From positions 1 through 64,000 of the forward strand of contig NZ_FMYY01000025.1 of NCBI RefSeq assembly GCF_900101595.1: 64,000 bases of DNA, in the 5' to 3' direction. A model generated the notes under the pieces. That model had not been told where the DNA came from. It saw only the letters and a program-made list of their open reading frames with translations, and made no database searches. Position 1 is the first letter of the stretch, and the number at the start of each line of letters is the position of its first letter. A program made the position numbers and the translations under genes. Below, one piece after another: positions 17,801 to 26,182 of this stretch. The stretch comes from Paenibacillus sp. cl123. GTDB lineage: Bacteria > Bacillota > Bacilli > Paenibacillales > NBRC-103111.

Positions 17801-18499
17801 TCAATCCCGGGAGAGGAAGCGGTAGCCGATCCCAGGTTCCGTCACGATCCATTTGGGCTGCGTCGAGTCTTCCTCCAGCTTTTTCCGCAGATGCCCGATA
17901 TACACGCGCAAGTAATGGCTGTCGGGTTGTTCGTTGTTGTGGATGCCCCACACTTGTTGGAGCAGCTGATGTTGGGTCACGACCTTTCCGGCATTGATGG
18001 CGAGAATCCTCAGAAGCTCGTATTCGGTCGGCGTCAGCTTGATCCGTTCTCCGTGTAATTCCACGAGTCGCTGCGATAAATCAATAGTCAGCTCGCCAAT
18101 CCGCAATAGGGATTCGTTGGCCGATGAGGCGACATGTCTGAGGGCCACACGAATTCTGGCTATCAATTCTCCCATGCCGAACGGTTTTGTCACATAATCG
18201 TCGGCGCCGCGGTCCAATGCCGCAATTTTGTCTTCTTCCTTGTCCTTGGCCGATAAAACAATGATGGGGACGCCGGACCAGTCCCGCATGCGGCTGAGTA
18301 CTTCCATGCCGGTCATATCCGGCAATCCGAGATCGAGGATGATCAAATCCGGGCAAATCCGGGAAGCTTGCTGCAAGCCTTCCTCCCCCGTAGCCGCCTC
18401 GTGAATGATGTACTGGCGAGCCTGCAAGGTCACCTTCAGCAGCTTGCGAATTTGCGGCTCGTCGTCAATAATCAATAGGCTTGCTCTTTGCTCATTCAT
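17801..18499 (-). CDS. kdpE: OmpR-family response regulator, KdpE type
   Basis: A 232-residue regulator. The receiver domain has the DD pair (IIDDEPQ), phospho-acceptor Asp in LIILDLGLPD and Lys in VTKPF. The C-terminal winged helix runs from about 130 and includes LTPTEYELLRILAINAGKVV and YLRVYIGHLRKKLEED. The frame opens with GTG at 18508, but GGGAGGG is spaced 8 bases from ATG at 18499, which is preferred. It overlaps the end of the kinase gene by 8 bases. It is the expected activator of the divergent kdp promoter. Confidence 0.93.
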   Translation of the reverse strand: MNEQRASLLIIDDEPQIRKLLKVTLQARQYIIHEAATGEEGLQQASRICPDLIILDLGLPDMTGMEVLSRMRDWSGVPIIVLSAKDKEEDKIAALDRGADDYVTKPFGMGELIARIRVALRHVASSANESLLRIGELTIDLSQRLVELHGERIKLTPTEYELLRILAINAGKVVTQHQLLQQVWGIHNNEQPDSHYLRVYIGHLRKKLEEDSTQPKWIVTEPGIGYRFLSRD

Positions 18500-20036
18500 G
18501 CTCGGCACCCTCCCTGTTTTCTTTGGATGGCAAAGGCAGAGGAAGCGTAATCGTAATGACGGTTCCCTGGGGAGCGTTTCGTTTTCCCGAGATCGTCCCG
18601 TGATGAAGCTCCACGATGCCTTTGCATATCGCCAGTCCCAACCCCGTGCCGGTCACTTGCCGGGTTGTCTGTGCACGGTAAAATTTTTCGAAAATGCGCG
18701 TGTATTCCTCGTTTTCAAGGCCAATGCCTTGATCGGCGACGGATATCGCCAAGACATTGTCCCCTTCAGAGACCATGATGCGGATTTCGCTGCCATCCGG
18801 ACTGTATTTGACCGCGTTGCTGATGACGTTCACCAATACTTGCTCCAGCAGCACTTCATCGCCCAGCACCATCGGGATGTTCTCCGGCAGCTGCACGCGC
18901 AGCTTGCGATGCTGCTGGAAGCCCTTCACTTGCGCTATCGCCACTCCGATCAGATCCTCTACATCGCACCAATTTTTCCGCAATCGCAGCATCCCGCTCT
19001 CCAATTGAATCATGCTGAGCAGATTTACTACAAGCCGGTTCATCCTGAGCGCGCCGTCTTGAATGGTCATGAGCAGTTCCATCCGATCCTCCGAAGAAAA
19101 TAGGTGATCGCCCTCAATAAGGCCGGTTGCCGAGCCAATAATAGCTGCCAATGGGGTTCGAAGCTCATGCGAGACCGAATCCAGAATGGCGGTGCGAAGC
19201 CGCTCCGATTCTGCTGTCAGATGAGCGATTTTGGCTTCCTCGGCCAGCTTCACACGATCGATGGCGCTGGCGGCTAAGCCGCAGAGCGCCTCCAGCATCC
19301 GCCGCTGCTCGGTTGTGAACTCATGTCTCCGTTCGTTCAGGTTGATCGCCAGCACCCCATGCACGCGGTCTTCGGTTCGCAGGGGATGGTAATAACCTGG
19401 CGAGTGCCTCAACGTATAGGTTCCGTATCCGACGGCTTCGCCGTGATCGAATGCCAGTTTCGCCATGGCTTTTTCCGTCTCGCCCTGTTCCCAATCGCTT
19501 TGGACGGAAGAGCGGTAAGTCAGCGCCAGATGATTGCGTTCATCCGGCAAGTAGATGGCCGTGTCCATACCGATGATTCGGGAAGCTTGCCCGGATATGT
19601 TGTCTAGCAAGGCATCAATATCCGTTATATCGCTTATTTGCCGGCTGATTTCATACAGCGCGGCTGTTTGCATTTCCCTTTGTCTGGCGTAGAGCAGCTG
19701 ACGCTTCAAGCTGGCGGCCAGACTGGCCGTCAGCGCGGCAACCGCCAAATAGACGCCGAATGAAATCAAATAACGCAAGTCCGTCACCGTAAAACTAAAA
19801 AGCGGGAAAACGAAGAAAAAATCGAACGCCAAAGCGCCAAGAGCAGCCGCATAGAGCGAGGGCCGCAGCCCCCACAAAACAGCGCTCAAAAGCACAGGAA
19901 TTAAAAAAAGCAGCGCAATATTGACGACATCCAATGCCAGCCGAAACGGGTGCATCGCCGCCGTCATGCCGGCGACAAGCAGTGTAATGCCTGCATACGA
20001 TTTCCACGGTGTCCCAAAAGTTTTCAAATCAGCCAT
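18492..20036 (-). CDS. kdpD: KdpD-type sensor histidine kinase lacking the N-terminal KdpD/Usp sensor
   Basis: The 514 residues correspond to only the C-terminal half of E. coli KdpD: four membrane helices of the DUF4118 kind (about 15-105), a GAF domain (about 130-265), the phospho-acceptor H-box VSHELRTPLAAIIGS (about 290), and an ATPase with N-box NVISNAVKYS, DQGIGL and GTGLGLAICKG. The usual cytosolic ATP-binding KdpD and Usp domains are absent here and are found instead, twice, in the product of the gene at 26179. ATG at 20036 is preferred over GTG at 20048 because GGGAG is correctly placed. It is co-transcribed with kdpE and divergent from kdpFABC. Confidence 0.92.
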   Translation of the reverse strand: MADLKTFGTPWKSYAGITLLVAGMTAAMHPFRLALDVVNIALLFLIPVLLSAVLWGLRPSLYAAALGALAFDFFFVFPLFSFTVTDLRYLISFGVYLAVAALTASLAASLKRQLLYARQREMQTAALYEISRQISDITDIDALLDNISGQASRIIGMDTAIYLPDERNHLALTYRSSVQSDWEQGETEKAMAKLAFDHGEAVGYGTYTLRHSPGYYHPLRTEDRVHGVLAINLNERRHEFTTEQRRMLEALCGLAASAIDRVKLAEEAKIAHLTAESERLRTAILDSVSHELRTPLAAIIGSATGLIEGDHLFSSEDRMELLMTIQDGALRMNRLVVNLLSMIQLESGMLRLRKNWCDVEDLIGVAIAQVKGFQQHRKLRVQLPENIPMVLGDEVLLEQVLVNVISNAVKYSPDGSEIRIMVSEGDNVLAISVADQGIGLENEEYTRIFEKFYRAQTTRQVTGTGLGLAICKGIVELHHGTISGKRNAPQGTVITITLPLPLPSKENREGAEHE

Positions 20037-20258
20037 AGGCCCATTCACTCCCGTCGAACTGAATTGCTGGCTCTACTAAAGTCTAAAGTAACGTAAAGAA
20101 GAAATAAAAGAAACCGCCCCGAGGTGTAAAAATCACATAAAAATCATGAATACTTCTGAATTCGAGAGCATTTGCAAGGAACATGAAGATATATCCGACA
20201 AAGTACGCCTGCACAACCCCCCATATCCGAATTCCGACGGTTATTCGATCTGCGGCGT

Positions 20259-20287
20259 TTTACAGCAATTTCGCCGAGGAGTAAGAT
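20259..20287 (+). promoter_or_regulatory. Sigma-A promoter of the kdp operon
   Basis: TTTACA (20259-20264), a 17-base spacer and TAAGAT (20282-20287). Transcription would start near 20294, about 115 bases before the c-di-AMP riboswitch. It lies in the divergent region with the kinase gene, where KdpE could bind. Confidence 0.7.
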
Positions 20288-20407
20288 ACAGTTCATGAAT
20301 GGAATGGCGATTCTCTTCATCGGGCAGCTTTTCGCGAAAGGATGCTGATGGAGAGAGGATGAGCCGCAGCTTCCATCCGGAGACATGAAAACAAAATGAC
20401 ATCGTTA

Positions 20408-20553
20408 TAAACGCTGAATCCTTGCCTAGCAAGGAGCGGGGGAACCAATCGAAGCCGCAGCATGGCTTCACGGGGTGAATCGTCCGGCACTTCCAGGTGC
20501 CGGAGGTAGGGCGACTTTCGCGCCCGAATCCGTCAGCTAACCTCGCAAGCGTA
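20408..20553 (+). promoter_or_regulatory. c-di-AMP riboswitch (ydaO/yuaA type)
   Basis: All conserved landmarks occur in order: ACGCTGAATCCTTGCC, GGAGCGGGGGAACCAA, GGGGTGAATC, GGTAGGGCGACTTTCGCGCC, CGAATCCGTCAGCTAACC and a closing AGCGT that pairs with the initial ACGCT. In Gram-positive bacteria this class lowers expression of potassium uptake genes when c-di-AMP is high, which fits the kdp genes downstream. Confidence 0.97.
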
Positions 20554-20605
20554 CGAAGGGGCAACACTTATCGCGAACGGTCCGGACAGCATTTGTCATG
20601 ACCTG

Positions 20606-20648
20606 GGAAGCCGCGGGAGAGAGTCCTCTTTTCCAAGGCTTCTTTTTT
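20606..20648 (+). terminator. Terminator of the c-di-AMP riboswitch expression platform
   Basis: GGAAGCC pairs with GGCTTC through an inner GGGAGAGAG/CTCTTTTCC stem and is followed by six T residues, 53 bases after the aptamer and 34 bases before the first ORF. It gives the means to stop kdp transcription when c-di-AMP is bound. Confidence 0.85.
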
Positions 20649-20681
20649 GTTGCCTACTTTCCACAGAGGAGGAGTGCCGCG

Positions 20682-20792
20682 ATGCTGGATATGGGGATGG
20701 TGCTGACGCTTATTGCCGTCTTCGCGCTGATGGCCGGATTTGTCGTCTGGTGCGGGAGAACGGCGGAGGATACGGGAGGCGAGCGGGAATGA
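20682..20792 (+). CDS. 36-residue single-helix membrane protein preceding kdpF
   Basis: Begins MLDMGMVLTLIAVF with one hydrophobic helix (about 4-23), then a Cys-Gly-Arg and an acidic tail. AGAGGAGG lies 8 bases before the ATG. Its stop overlaps the kdpF start (ATGA), so the two are coupled. It is not KdpF, which follows. Tiny ORFs of this shape are sometimes seen before kdpF; the function is unknown, perhaps a second accessory peptide of the Kdp complex. Confidence 0.6.
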   Translation: MLDMGMVLTLIAVFALMAGFVVWCGRTAEDTGGERE

Positions 20793-20866
20793 CCGTCATA
20801 CTGGTATTTACAGGAGCTTTGCTGGTCTATCTGATTTATGCCCTGCTTCATCCGGAAAAGTTTTGA
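20789..20866 (+). CDS. kdpF: KdpF, small subunit of the potassium-transporting ATPase
   Basis: A 25-residue peptide with a single helix and a C-terminal LLVYLIYALLHPEKF, matching the KdpF pattern (V-Y-L-x-Y-A-L-x-x-P-E-x-F). It is thought to stabilise the KdpABC complex in the membrane. The ATG overlaps the stop of the preceding 36-residue ORF. kdpA follows after 47 bases. Confidence 0.85.
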   Translation: MTVILVFTGALLVYLIYALLHPEKF

Positions 20867-20913
20867 CGATGGTTGGTTTTGTGGAAAGCCGCTAGGGCCA
20901 AGGAGGAACGGAA

Positions 20914-22593
20914 ATGGACATCTTGCAAATCATGACCGTCATCGCTGCAGTAATGCTGATCGCCAAGCCGCTCGGAAATTACTTGTATGACGTGTTTTCG
21001 AACGAGCCGAGCCTTACGGACCGCCTGTTCGGGCGGGCCGAGAAATCGATCTACAAGCTTATCGGCCTGAAACAGCCTGCAGGCATGGGCTGGAAGCGTT
21101 ACGCGTTCAGCTTCCTTGCGACCAACTTCGTGCTCGCGGCGATCGGCTATGCCCTGCTGCGGATACAAAACCGCTTGCCGCTGAATCCCGGCGATATCGG
21201 CAATATGGAGCCTATGCTTGTGCTGAATACCATAATCAGCTTTATAACGAATACCAACCTGCAGCATTACAGCGGGGAAACCGGGCTGACCTATCTCTCG
21301 CAAATGGCGGTCATCACAATGATGATGTTTACGTCGGCGGCCAGCGGCCTGTCGGTAGCGGTCGCGTTCGTTCGGGGCATTACGAGCAGGGGGCGATCGC
21401 TCGGCAACTTCTTCGAGGATTTCGTCAAGGCGCATACGCGCATATATTTGCCGCTGGCCCTGCTCGTCTCGCTGGTTCTCGTCGCTTTGCAGGTGCCGCA
21501 GACGCTCGATCCTACGCTTACGGTCACTACCCTGCAGGGAGCAACACAGCAAATAGCGATCGGCCCGGTCGCTTCGCTGGAATCGATCAAGCATCTGGGG
21601 ACCAACGGCGGCGGCTTCTTCGGCGCCAACTCGTCGCATCCCTTCGAGAACCCGAACCCGCTGACCAACGTCATTGAAATATTGTCCATGTGGTCGTTAT
21701 CGGCCGCGATGCCCTTCATGTACGGCAGATTTGCGAAAAGCCGCAAGCAGGGCTGGGTTATATTCACGGCGATGATGACCTTGTTCCTGGTGTTTCTTGC
21801 CGTCACCTACACGGCGGAGAAGAGCGGCAATCCGGCGATGAATGCCCTTGGCATCGACATGACGCAAGGCAGCATGGAAGGAAAGGAAGTACGCTTCGGC
21901 ATCGCGCAGTCGGCGCTGTTTACGGCCGTGACGACAGCGGCAACGACCGGATCGGTCAACAATATGCATGATACGCTGACGCCGTTGGGCGGTCTGGCGC
22001 CGCTTGGGCAGATGATGCTGAACGTCGTTTTCGGCGGAAAAGGCGTCGGACTGGTTAATATGCTGATGTATGCCATACTCGCCGTGTTCATCTGCGGATT
22101 GATGGTGGGCCGGACGCCGGAGTTTCTGGGCCGCAAGATCGAGCCGCGCGAGATGAAGCTGATTGCGGTGGCGATTTTGATGCATCCGTTCCTTATTTTG
22201 GCGCCGACGGCGACGGCTCTCCTGACCGATCTTGGAAAAGGCGCGATTACGAATCCCGGGTTCCATGGTATGACGCAGGTGCTATATGAATACACGTCCT
22301 CAGCCGCCAACAACGGCTCCGGCTTCGAGGGGCTGGCGGATAATACGCCATTTTGGCATATGTCGACCGGGCTGGTGATGTTTTTCGGACGGTATGTCCC
22401 GATAATCGCCATGCTGGCCGTCGCCGGATCGATGGCTCGCAAGCAGTGGGTGCCGGAGACGATGGGCACGTTCCGTACGGACAACGCGCTGTTCACGGGG
22501 CTGTTGATCGGCACCGCGATTTTGATCGGCGCGCTGACGTTTCTGCCGGCACTCGTATTGGGGCCTGTCGCCGAACACTTGACGATCCGTTAA
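20914..22593 (+). CDS. kdpA: Potassium-transporting ATPase subunit A
   Basis: The K+-selective channel-like subunit of the high-affinity KdpFABC pump. 559 residues, about ten membrane helices. The four selectivity-filter regions are visible: [44 protein letters not shown] and [21 protein letters not shown] lies 7 bases before the ATG. Codon use in this operon is richer in GCG, CCG and GGC than in the ribosomal-type genes nearby. Expression should need both KdpE activity and low c-di-AMP. Confidence 0.98.
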   Translation: MDILQIMTVIAAVMLIAKPLGNYLYDVFSNEPSLTDRLFGRAEKSIYKLIGLKQPAGMGWKRYAFSFLATNFVLAAIGYALLRIQNRLPLNPGDIGNMEPMLVLNTIISFITNTNLQHYSGETGLTYLSQMAVITMMMFTSAASGLSVAVAFVRGITSRGRSLGNFFEDFVKAHTRIYLPLALLVSLVLVALQVPQTLDPTLTVTTLQGATQQIAIGPVASLESIKHLGTNGGGFFGANSSHPFENPNPLTNVIEILSMWSLSAAMPFMYGRFAKSRKQGWVIFTAMMTLFLVFLAVTYTAEKSGNPAMNALGIDMTQGSMEGKEVRFGIAQSALFTAVTTAATTGSVNNMHDTLTPLGGLAPLGQMMLNVVFGGKGVGLVNMLMYAILAVFICGLMVGRTPEFLGRKIEPREMKLIAVAILMHPFLILAPTATALLTDLGKGAITNPGFHGMTQVLYEYTSSAANNGSGFEGLADNTPFWHMSTGLVMFFGRYVPIIAMLAVAGSMARKQWVPETMGTFRTDNALFTGLLIGTAILIGALTFLPALVLGPVAEHLTIR

Positions 22594-22612
22594 TCAAGGA
22601 GGAAGAACTGCC

Positions 22613-24646
22613 ATGGACGAAAAACGAAACAAAGGGCTGTTCGCCGGTCCGCTTGTGGCCGAAGCCTTGAAGGCGAGCGTTATCAAGCTGAATCCGGCGC
22701 TGATGATCAAAAATCCTGTCATGTTCGTCGTTGAGGCAGGCGCATTCACCGTGCTGCTGATGACGGTATTTCCGGGCTACTTCGACGCGGAAGGCAGCGC
22801 GGGCTTCAATCTTGCGGTATTTCTGATTCTTCTGTGTACGGTATTGTTCGCAAACTTTGCCGAAGCGCTGGCGGAAGGAAGAGGCAAAGCTCAGGCCGAC
22901 ACGTTGAAGCGGACAAAGAAGGAGATTGCGGCTAATAAACTGGTGGGCGGCAGCGTCAAAGCGGTGTCCTCGATAGAGCTGCGCAAGGGCGATATCGTCG
23001 TCGTCGCTCAAGGAGAGATGATACCCGGCGACGGCGAGGTGATCGAAGGGCTCGCCTCCGTGGATGAATCGGCGATAACCGGCGAATCCGCGCCGGTTAT
23101 CCGGGAGGCAGGCGGAGACTTTAGTTCCGTGACGGGCGGTACGCGCGTTATCAGCGACCGGATTACGGTGCGGATCACCCATGATCCCGGCGAGACTTTC
23201 TTGGATCGGATGATAGCGCTGGTCGAAGGAGCGAAGCGGCAGAAAACGCCGAATGAAATCGCGCTGAACACGCTGCTTATCAGCCTGACGATTATTTTTC
23301 TGATCGTCGTCGTAACGCTCGGACCGATCGCTTCGTACGTCGGGGTCGAGCTGAAAATCCCGGTTCTCATCGCGCTGCTCGTATGTCTGATCCCGACAAC
23401 GATCGGGGGACTGCTGTCGGCCATCGGCATCGCCGGCATGGACCGGGTGACGCAGTTCAACGTGCTGGCCATGTCCGGCAAGGCGGTCGAAGCGGCGGGC
23501 GATATCAACACGATGATTCTGGATAAAACCGGAACGATCACCTTCGGCAACCGGATGGCCGGCGGCATTGTGCCGGTGGGAGGGGCAAGCCCGAATGAAG
23601 CGGCCGCTTGGGCGGCAATCTCATCCGTGCAGGATGAGACCCCGGAGGGCCGTTCGGTGCTGGCGTGGATGAAGCAGGACGGCAAGCCATATGACCCGGC
23701 GCTTGCCGAGGGCGGCGGCTTCGTCGAATTCAAAGCGGAGACGCGCATGAGCGGCATCGATTTGAAGGACGGACGTCGCGTGCGCAAAGGAGCGGTCGAC
23801 GCCATTCGCCAATGGGTGTCCGCGCAAGGCGGATCGATTCCGGACGAGCTGGACCGGCAAGCAGGCCGAATCGCGGCGGAGGGCGGAACCCCGCTGGCCG
23901 TGGCGGTCGATCGGCGAATATATGGCGTTATTTATTTAAAGGATACGGTGAAGCCGGGCATGCGGGAGCGGTTCGATCAGCTGCGCGCGATGGGCATCAA
24001 AACGATCATGTGTACCGGCGATAATCCGCTGACGGCAGCCACGATCGCCAGAGAAGCGGGCGTAGACGACTTTATCGCGGAAAGCAAGCCGGAGGATAAG
24101 ATCGCCGTCATCCGCCGGGAGCAAGCCGCAGGCAAGCTGGTGGCCATGACCGGAGACGGGACGAACGATGCGCCGGCGCTGGCGCAGGCGGACGTGGGAC
24201 TGGCGATGAACAGCGGTACGACGGCTGCCAAGGAAGCGGCCAATATGGTGGATCTCGACTCCGATCCGTCAAAAATTATCGAAGTGGTTGCCATCGGCAA
24301 GCAGCTGCTTATGACGCGCGGCGCCTTGACCACCTTCAGCATCGCCAACGACATTGCGAAATATTTTGCCATCATCCCGGCGATGTTCATGCTGGCGATC
24401 CCCGAGATGAAGGCCTTGAACATTATGCAGCTCGGTTCGCCGCTCTCAGCGGTGTTATCGGCGCTTATCTTTAACGCCGTCATCATTCCGCTCCTGATTC
24501 CTCTGGCGATGAAAGGCGTCGCCTATCGTCCGATGAACGCCTCGCGCCTGCTGGGCCGCAATCTGCTCATCTATGGTCTCGGCGGAGTGGTTGCGCCGTT
24601 CATCGGCATCAAGCTGATTGATTCGCTAGTCCATGTATGGATCTGA
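22613..24646 (+). CDS. kdpB: Potassium-transporting ATPase subunit B (P-type ATPase)
   Basis: The ATP-hydrolysing subunit of the Kdp pump, 677 residues. P-type motifs are complete: TGES in ITGESAPVI (dephosphorylation loop, whose Ser is the inhibitory phosphorylation site in E. coli), DKTGT in [12 protein letters not shown] (phosphorylated Asp), CTGDNPLTA, and [12 protein letters not shown]. It lies 19 bases after kdpA with AAGGAGGAAG before the ATG. Confidence 0.98.
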   Translation: MDEKRNKGLFAGPLVAEALKASVIKLNPALMIKNPVMFVVEAGAFTVLLMTVFPGYFDAEGSAGFNLAVFLILLCTVLFANFAEALAEGRGKAQADTLKRTKKEIAANKLVGGSVKAVSSIELRKGDIVVVAQGEMIPGDGEVIEGLASVDESAITGESAPVIREAGGDFSSVTGGTRVISDRITVRITHDPGETFLDRMIALVEGAKRQKTPNEIALNTLLISLTIIFLIVVVTLGPIASYVGVELKIPVLIALLVCLIPTTIGGLLSAIGIAGMDRVTQFNVLAMSGKAVEAAGDINTMILDKTGTITFGNRMAGGIVPVGGASPNEAAAWAAISSVQDETPEGRSVLAWMKQDGKPYDPALAEGGGFVEFKAETRMSGIDLKDGRRVRKGAVDAIRQWVSAQGGSIPDELDRQAGRIAAEGGTPLAVAVDRRIYGVIYLKDTVKPGMRERFDQLRAMGIKTIMCTGDNPLTAATIAREAGVDDFIAESKPEDKIAVIRREQAAGKLVAMTGDGTNDAPALAQADVGLAMNSGTTAAKEAANMVDLDSDPSKIIEVVAIGKQLLMTRGALTTFSIANDIAKYFAIIPAMFMLAIPEMKALNIMQLGSPLSAVLSALIFNAVIIPLLIPLAMKGVAYRPMNASRLLGRNLLIYGLGGVVAPFIGIKLIDSLVHVWI

Positions 24647-24693
24647 CGCAGCGTATTCTCACAGCCTTACCAAACGGAAAGAAGGAATAAGCC

Positions 24694-25320
24694 ATGCATA
24701 CAACGGTTCACGAGGGGCAGGAAGAGCGCTCCGGTTACATGGGAGCGGTATCCTTATTCGGAGTTGCTTTACGGCTTGGCGTCTTATTTATCGTTCTGTG
24801 CGGCCTCGTTTATCCGCTCGTGAGCACCGGGCTTGCGCAGCTTCTATTCCCTCATCAGGCTCAGGGCAGTCTGTTGAGGGATAAGGAGGGCCATGTGATC
24901 GGCTCCGAATTGATCGGGCAATCATTCACCGACCCGAGCTATTTTCACGGACGGGTGTCGAGCATCGACTACCGGGCGGAGGCGTCGGGCTCCAACAACT
25001 ACGCCCCGTCCAATCGGGATATGCTTGCGCGCACGCAAGAGTCTGTTGCCCAGTGGCGGCAGAACAACCCCGATGTGCCGATCGATCGATTGCCGGTCGC
25101 GCTCGTCACTAATTCGGGCTCGGGGCTCGACCCGCATATTACGCCGCAGTCGGCGCTGGCGCAGATGCAGCGCATCAGCAGGCTCACGGGTATTTCTGCG
25201 GCCGAACTGGAATCGCTGGTTGATGAATACACAGAGGAACGCGACCTGGGCTTGTTCGGAGAACGGCGGGTTAACGTCCTCAAGCTGAATCTGGCCTTGA
25301 ACGAGAAGCTGGGAAAATAA
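24694..25320 (+). CDS. kdpC: Potassium-transporting ATPase subunit C
   Basis: The accessory subunit of KdpFABC, 208 residues. One N-terminal membrane helix (about 22-45) and a periplasm-side domain with the family motifs IGSELIGQSF, YFHGRVSSIDYRAEASGSNN, TNSGSGLDPHITPQSA and NVLKLNLALNE. AAAGAAGGAA precedes the ATG. A 20-base gap leads to the alpha/beta-hydrolase gene. Confidence 0.97.
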   Translation: MHTTVHEGQEERSGYMGAVSLFGVALRLGVLFIVLCGLVYPLVSTGLAQLLFPHQAQGSLLRDKEGHVIGSELIGQSFTDPSYFHGRVSSIDYRAEASGSNNYAPSNRDMLARTQESVAQWRQNNPDVPIDRLPVALVTNSGSGLDPHITPQSALAQMQRISRLTGISAAELESLVDEYTEERDLGLFGERRVNVLKLNLALNEKLGK

Positions 25321-25339
25321 CAGGTAGGAATAAAAAGGG

Positions 25340-26182
25340 GTGCTTCTATTGTCAGTCGCACAGTTGAACGGCGCTTCGCTCTATTATGAGACTTATGGAA
25401 GCGGGGCTGCTATTATTTTTGTCCATGGGCATGGCTGGACTCATCGCATGTTCGCGCCGCAGTTGGATTACTTCTCGGAACGTTATCAAGTAATTGTCTG
25501 CGATCTGCGCGGCAACGGCCGGTCGGAGAAGCTGCGGCAATCGCCGGAGCGCGTGATCGATGTTCAATGCCTGGATCTGATCCTGCTTATGAATACGCTC
25601 GGCATCCGGCAAGCCGTGTTTGTCGGGATATCGCATGGCGGACTGATCGTGCAGCAGATGGCTGTGCAGTACCCGGAGCGGGTGATGGCGATGGTCATCG
25701 CCGACAGCTTCTGCCGCAGCGGAACGGCGACGATTACCGGCAAGCTGCAGGTGGCCGCGGCGCATCTGAGCTGGCTGTCCGGCTACGCCCCCGCCGAGCT
25801 GATGCTCCCTTCGCTGCGTCTTATGTACAGCCGCTGGGACTTGGCTTACCGCGAGCTCCGCAGAAATATGCGGGATCGGCGTCCGCGGGAATTGTACAGG
25901 CAGCGGCTGGCGACGAGCCGCATCGATTACTCCGAGCAATTGGCGGCTGTCCGCCAGCCGGCGCTTTGTGTCGTAGGCGATTACAGCGAATACGCCGTCC
26001 ATTGTATGAAGGAAGTGGCGGCTTATTTGCCGCATGCGGAACTGATGCTGATCCCGGACGCCTGCGATCCGAGCAATTTATGCCAGCCGGAGCTGTTCAA
26101 TGCGATCGTGCAGCGTTTTTTGGATGAGCAGCTGGAGAGGCGGCCATCGAACCTGCCGCGGGGGGAGAGGCTCGGAGAATGA
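25340..26182 (+). CDS. Alpha/beta-hydrolase fold protein with degenerate catalytic triad, in the kdp operon
   Basis: About 280 residues (GTG at 25340; TTG at 25349 is an equally good start). The fold is clear: FVHGHGWTHRMFAPQL, CDLRGNGRS, and the nucleophile elbow VGISHGGLIVQQMA with an intact Ser. At the usual GxGH position near the end, where the catalytic His lies, the sequence is IPDACDPSNLCQPELF, with Asp in place of His. At the acid position (normally G-x-x-D) it reads VVGDYSEYA. It is therefore probably not a normal hydrolase; a ligand-binding or scaffold role is possible. Its stop overlaps the start of the tandem KdpD sensor gene (ATGA), so the two are translationally coupled. Confidence 0.85.
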   Translation: MLLLSVAQLNGASLYYETYGSGAAIIFVHGHGWTHRMFAPQLDYFSERYQVIVCDLRGNGRSEKLRQSPERVIDVQCLDLILLMNTLGIRQAVFVGISHGGLIVQQMAVQYPERVMAMVIADSFCRSGTATITGKLQVAAAHLSWLSGYAPAELMLPSLRLMYSRWDLAYRELRRNMRDRRPRELYRQRLATSRIDYSEQLAAVRQPALCVVGDYSEYAVHCMKEVAAYLPHAELMLIPDACDPSNLCQPELFNAIVQRFLDEQLERRPSNLPRGERLGE

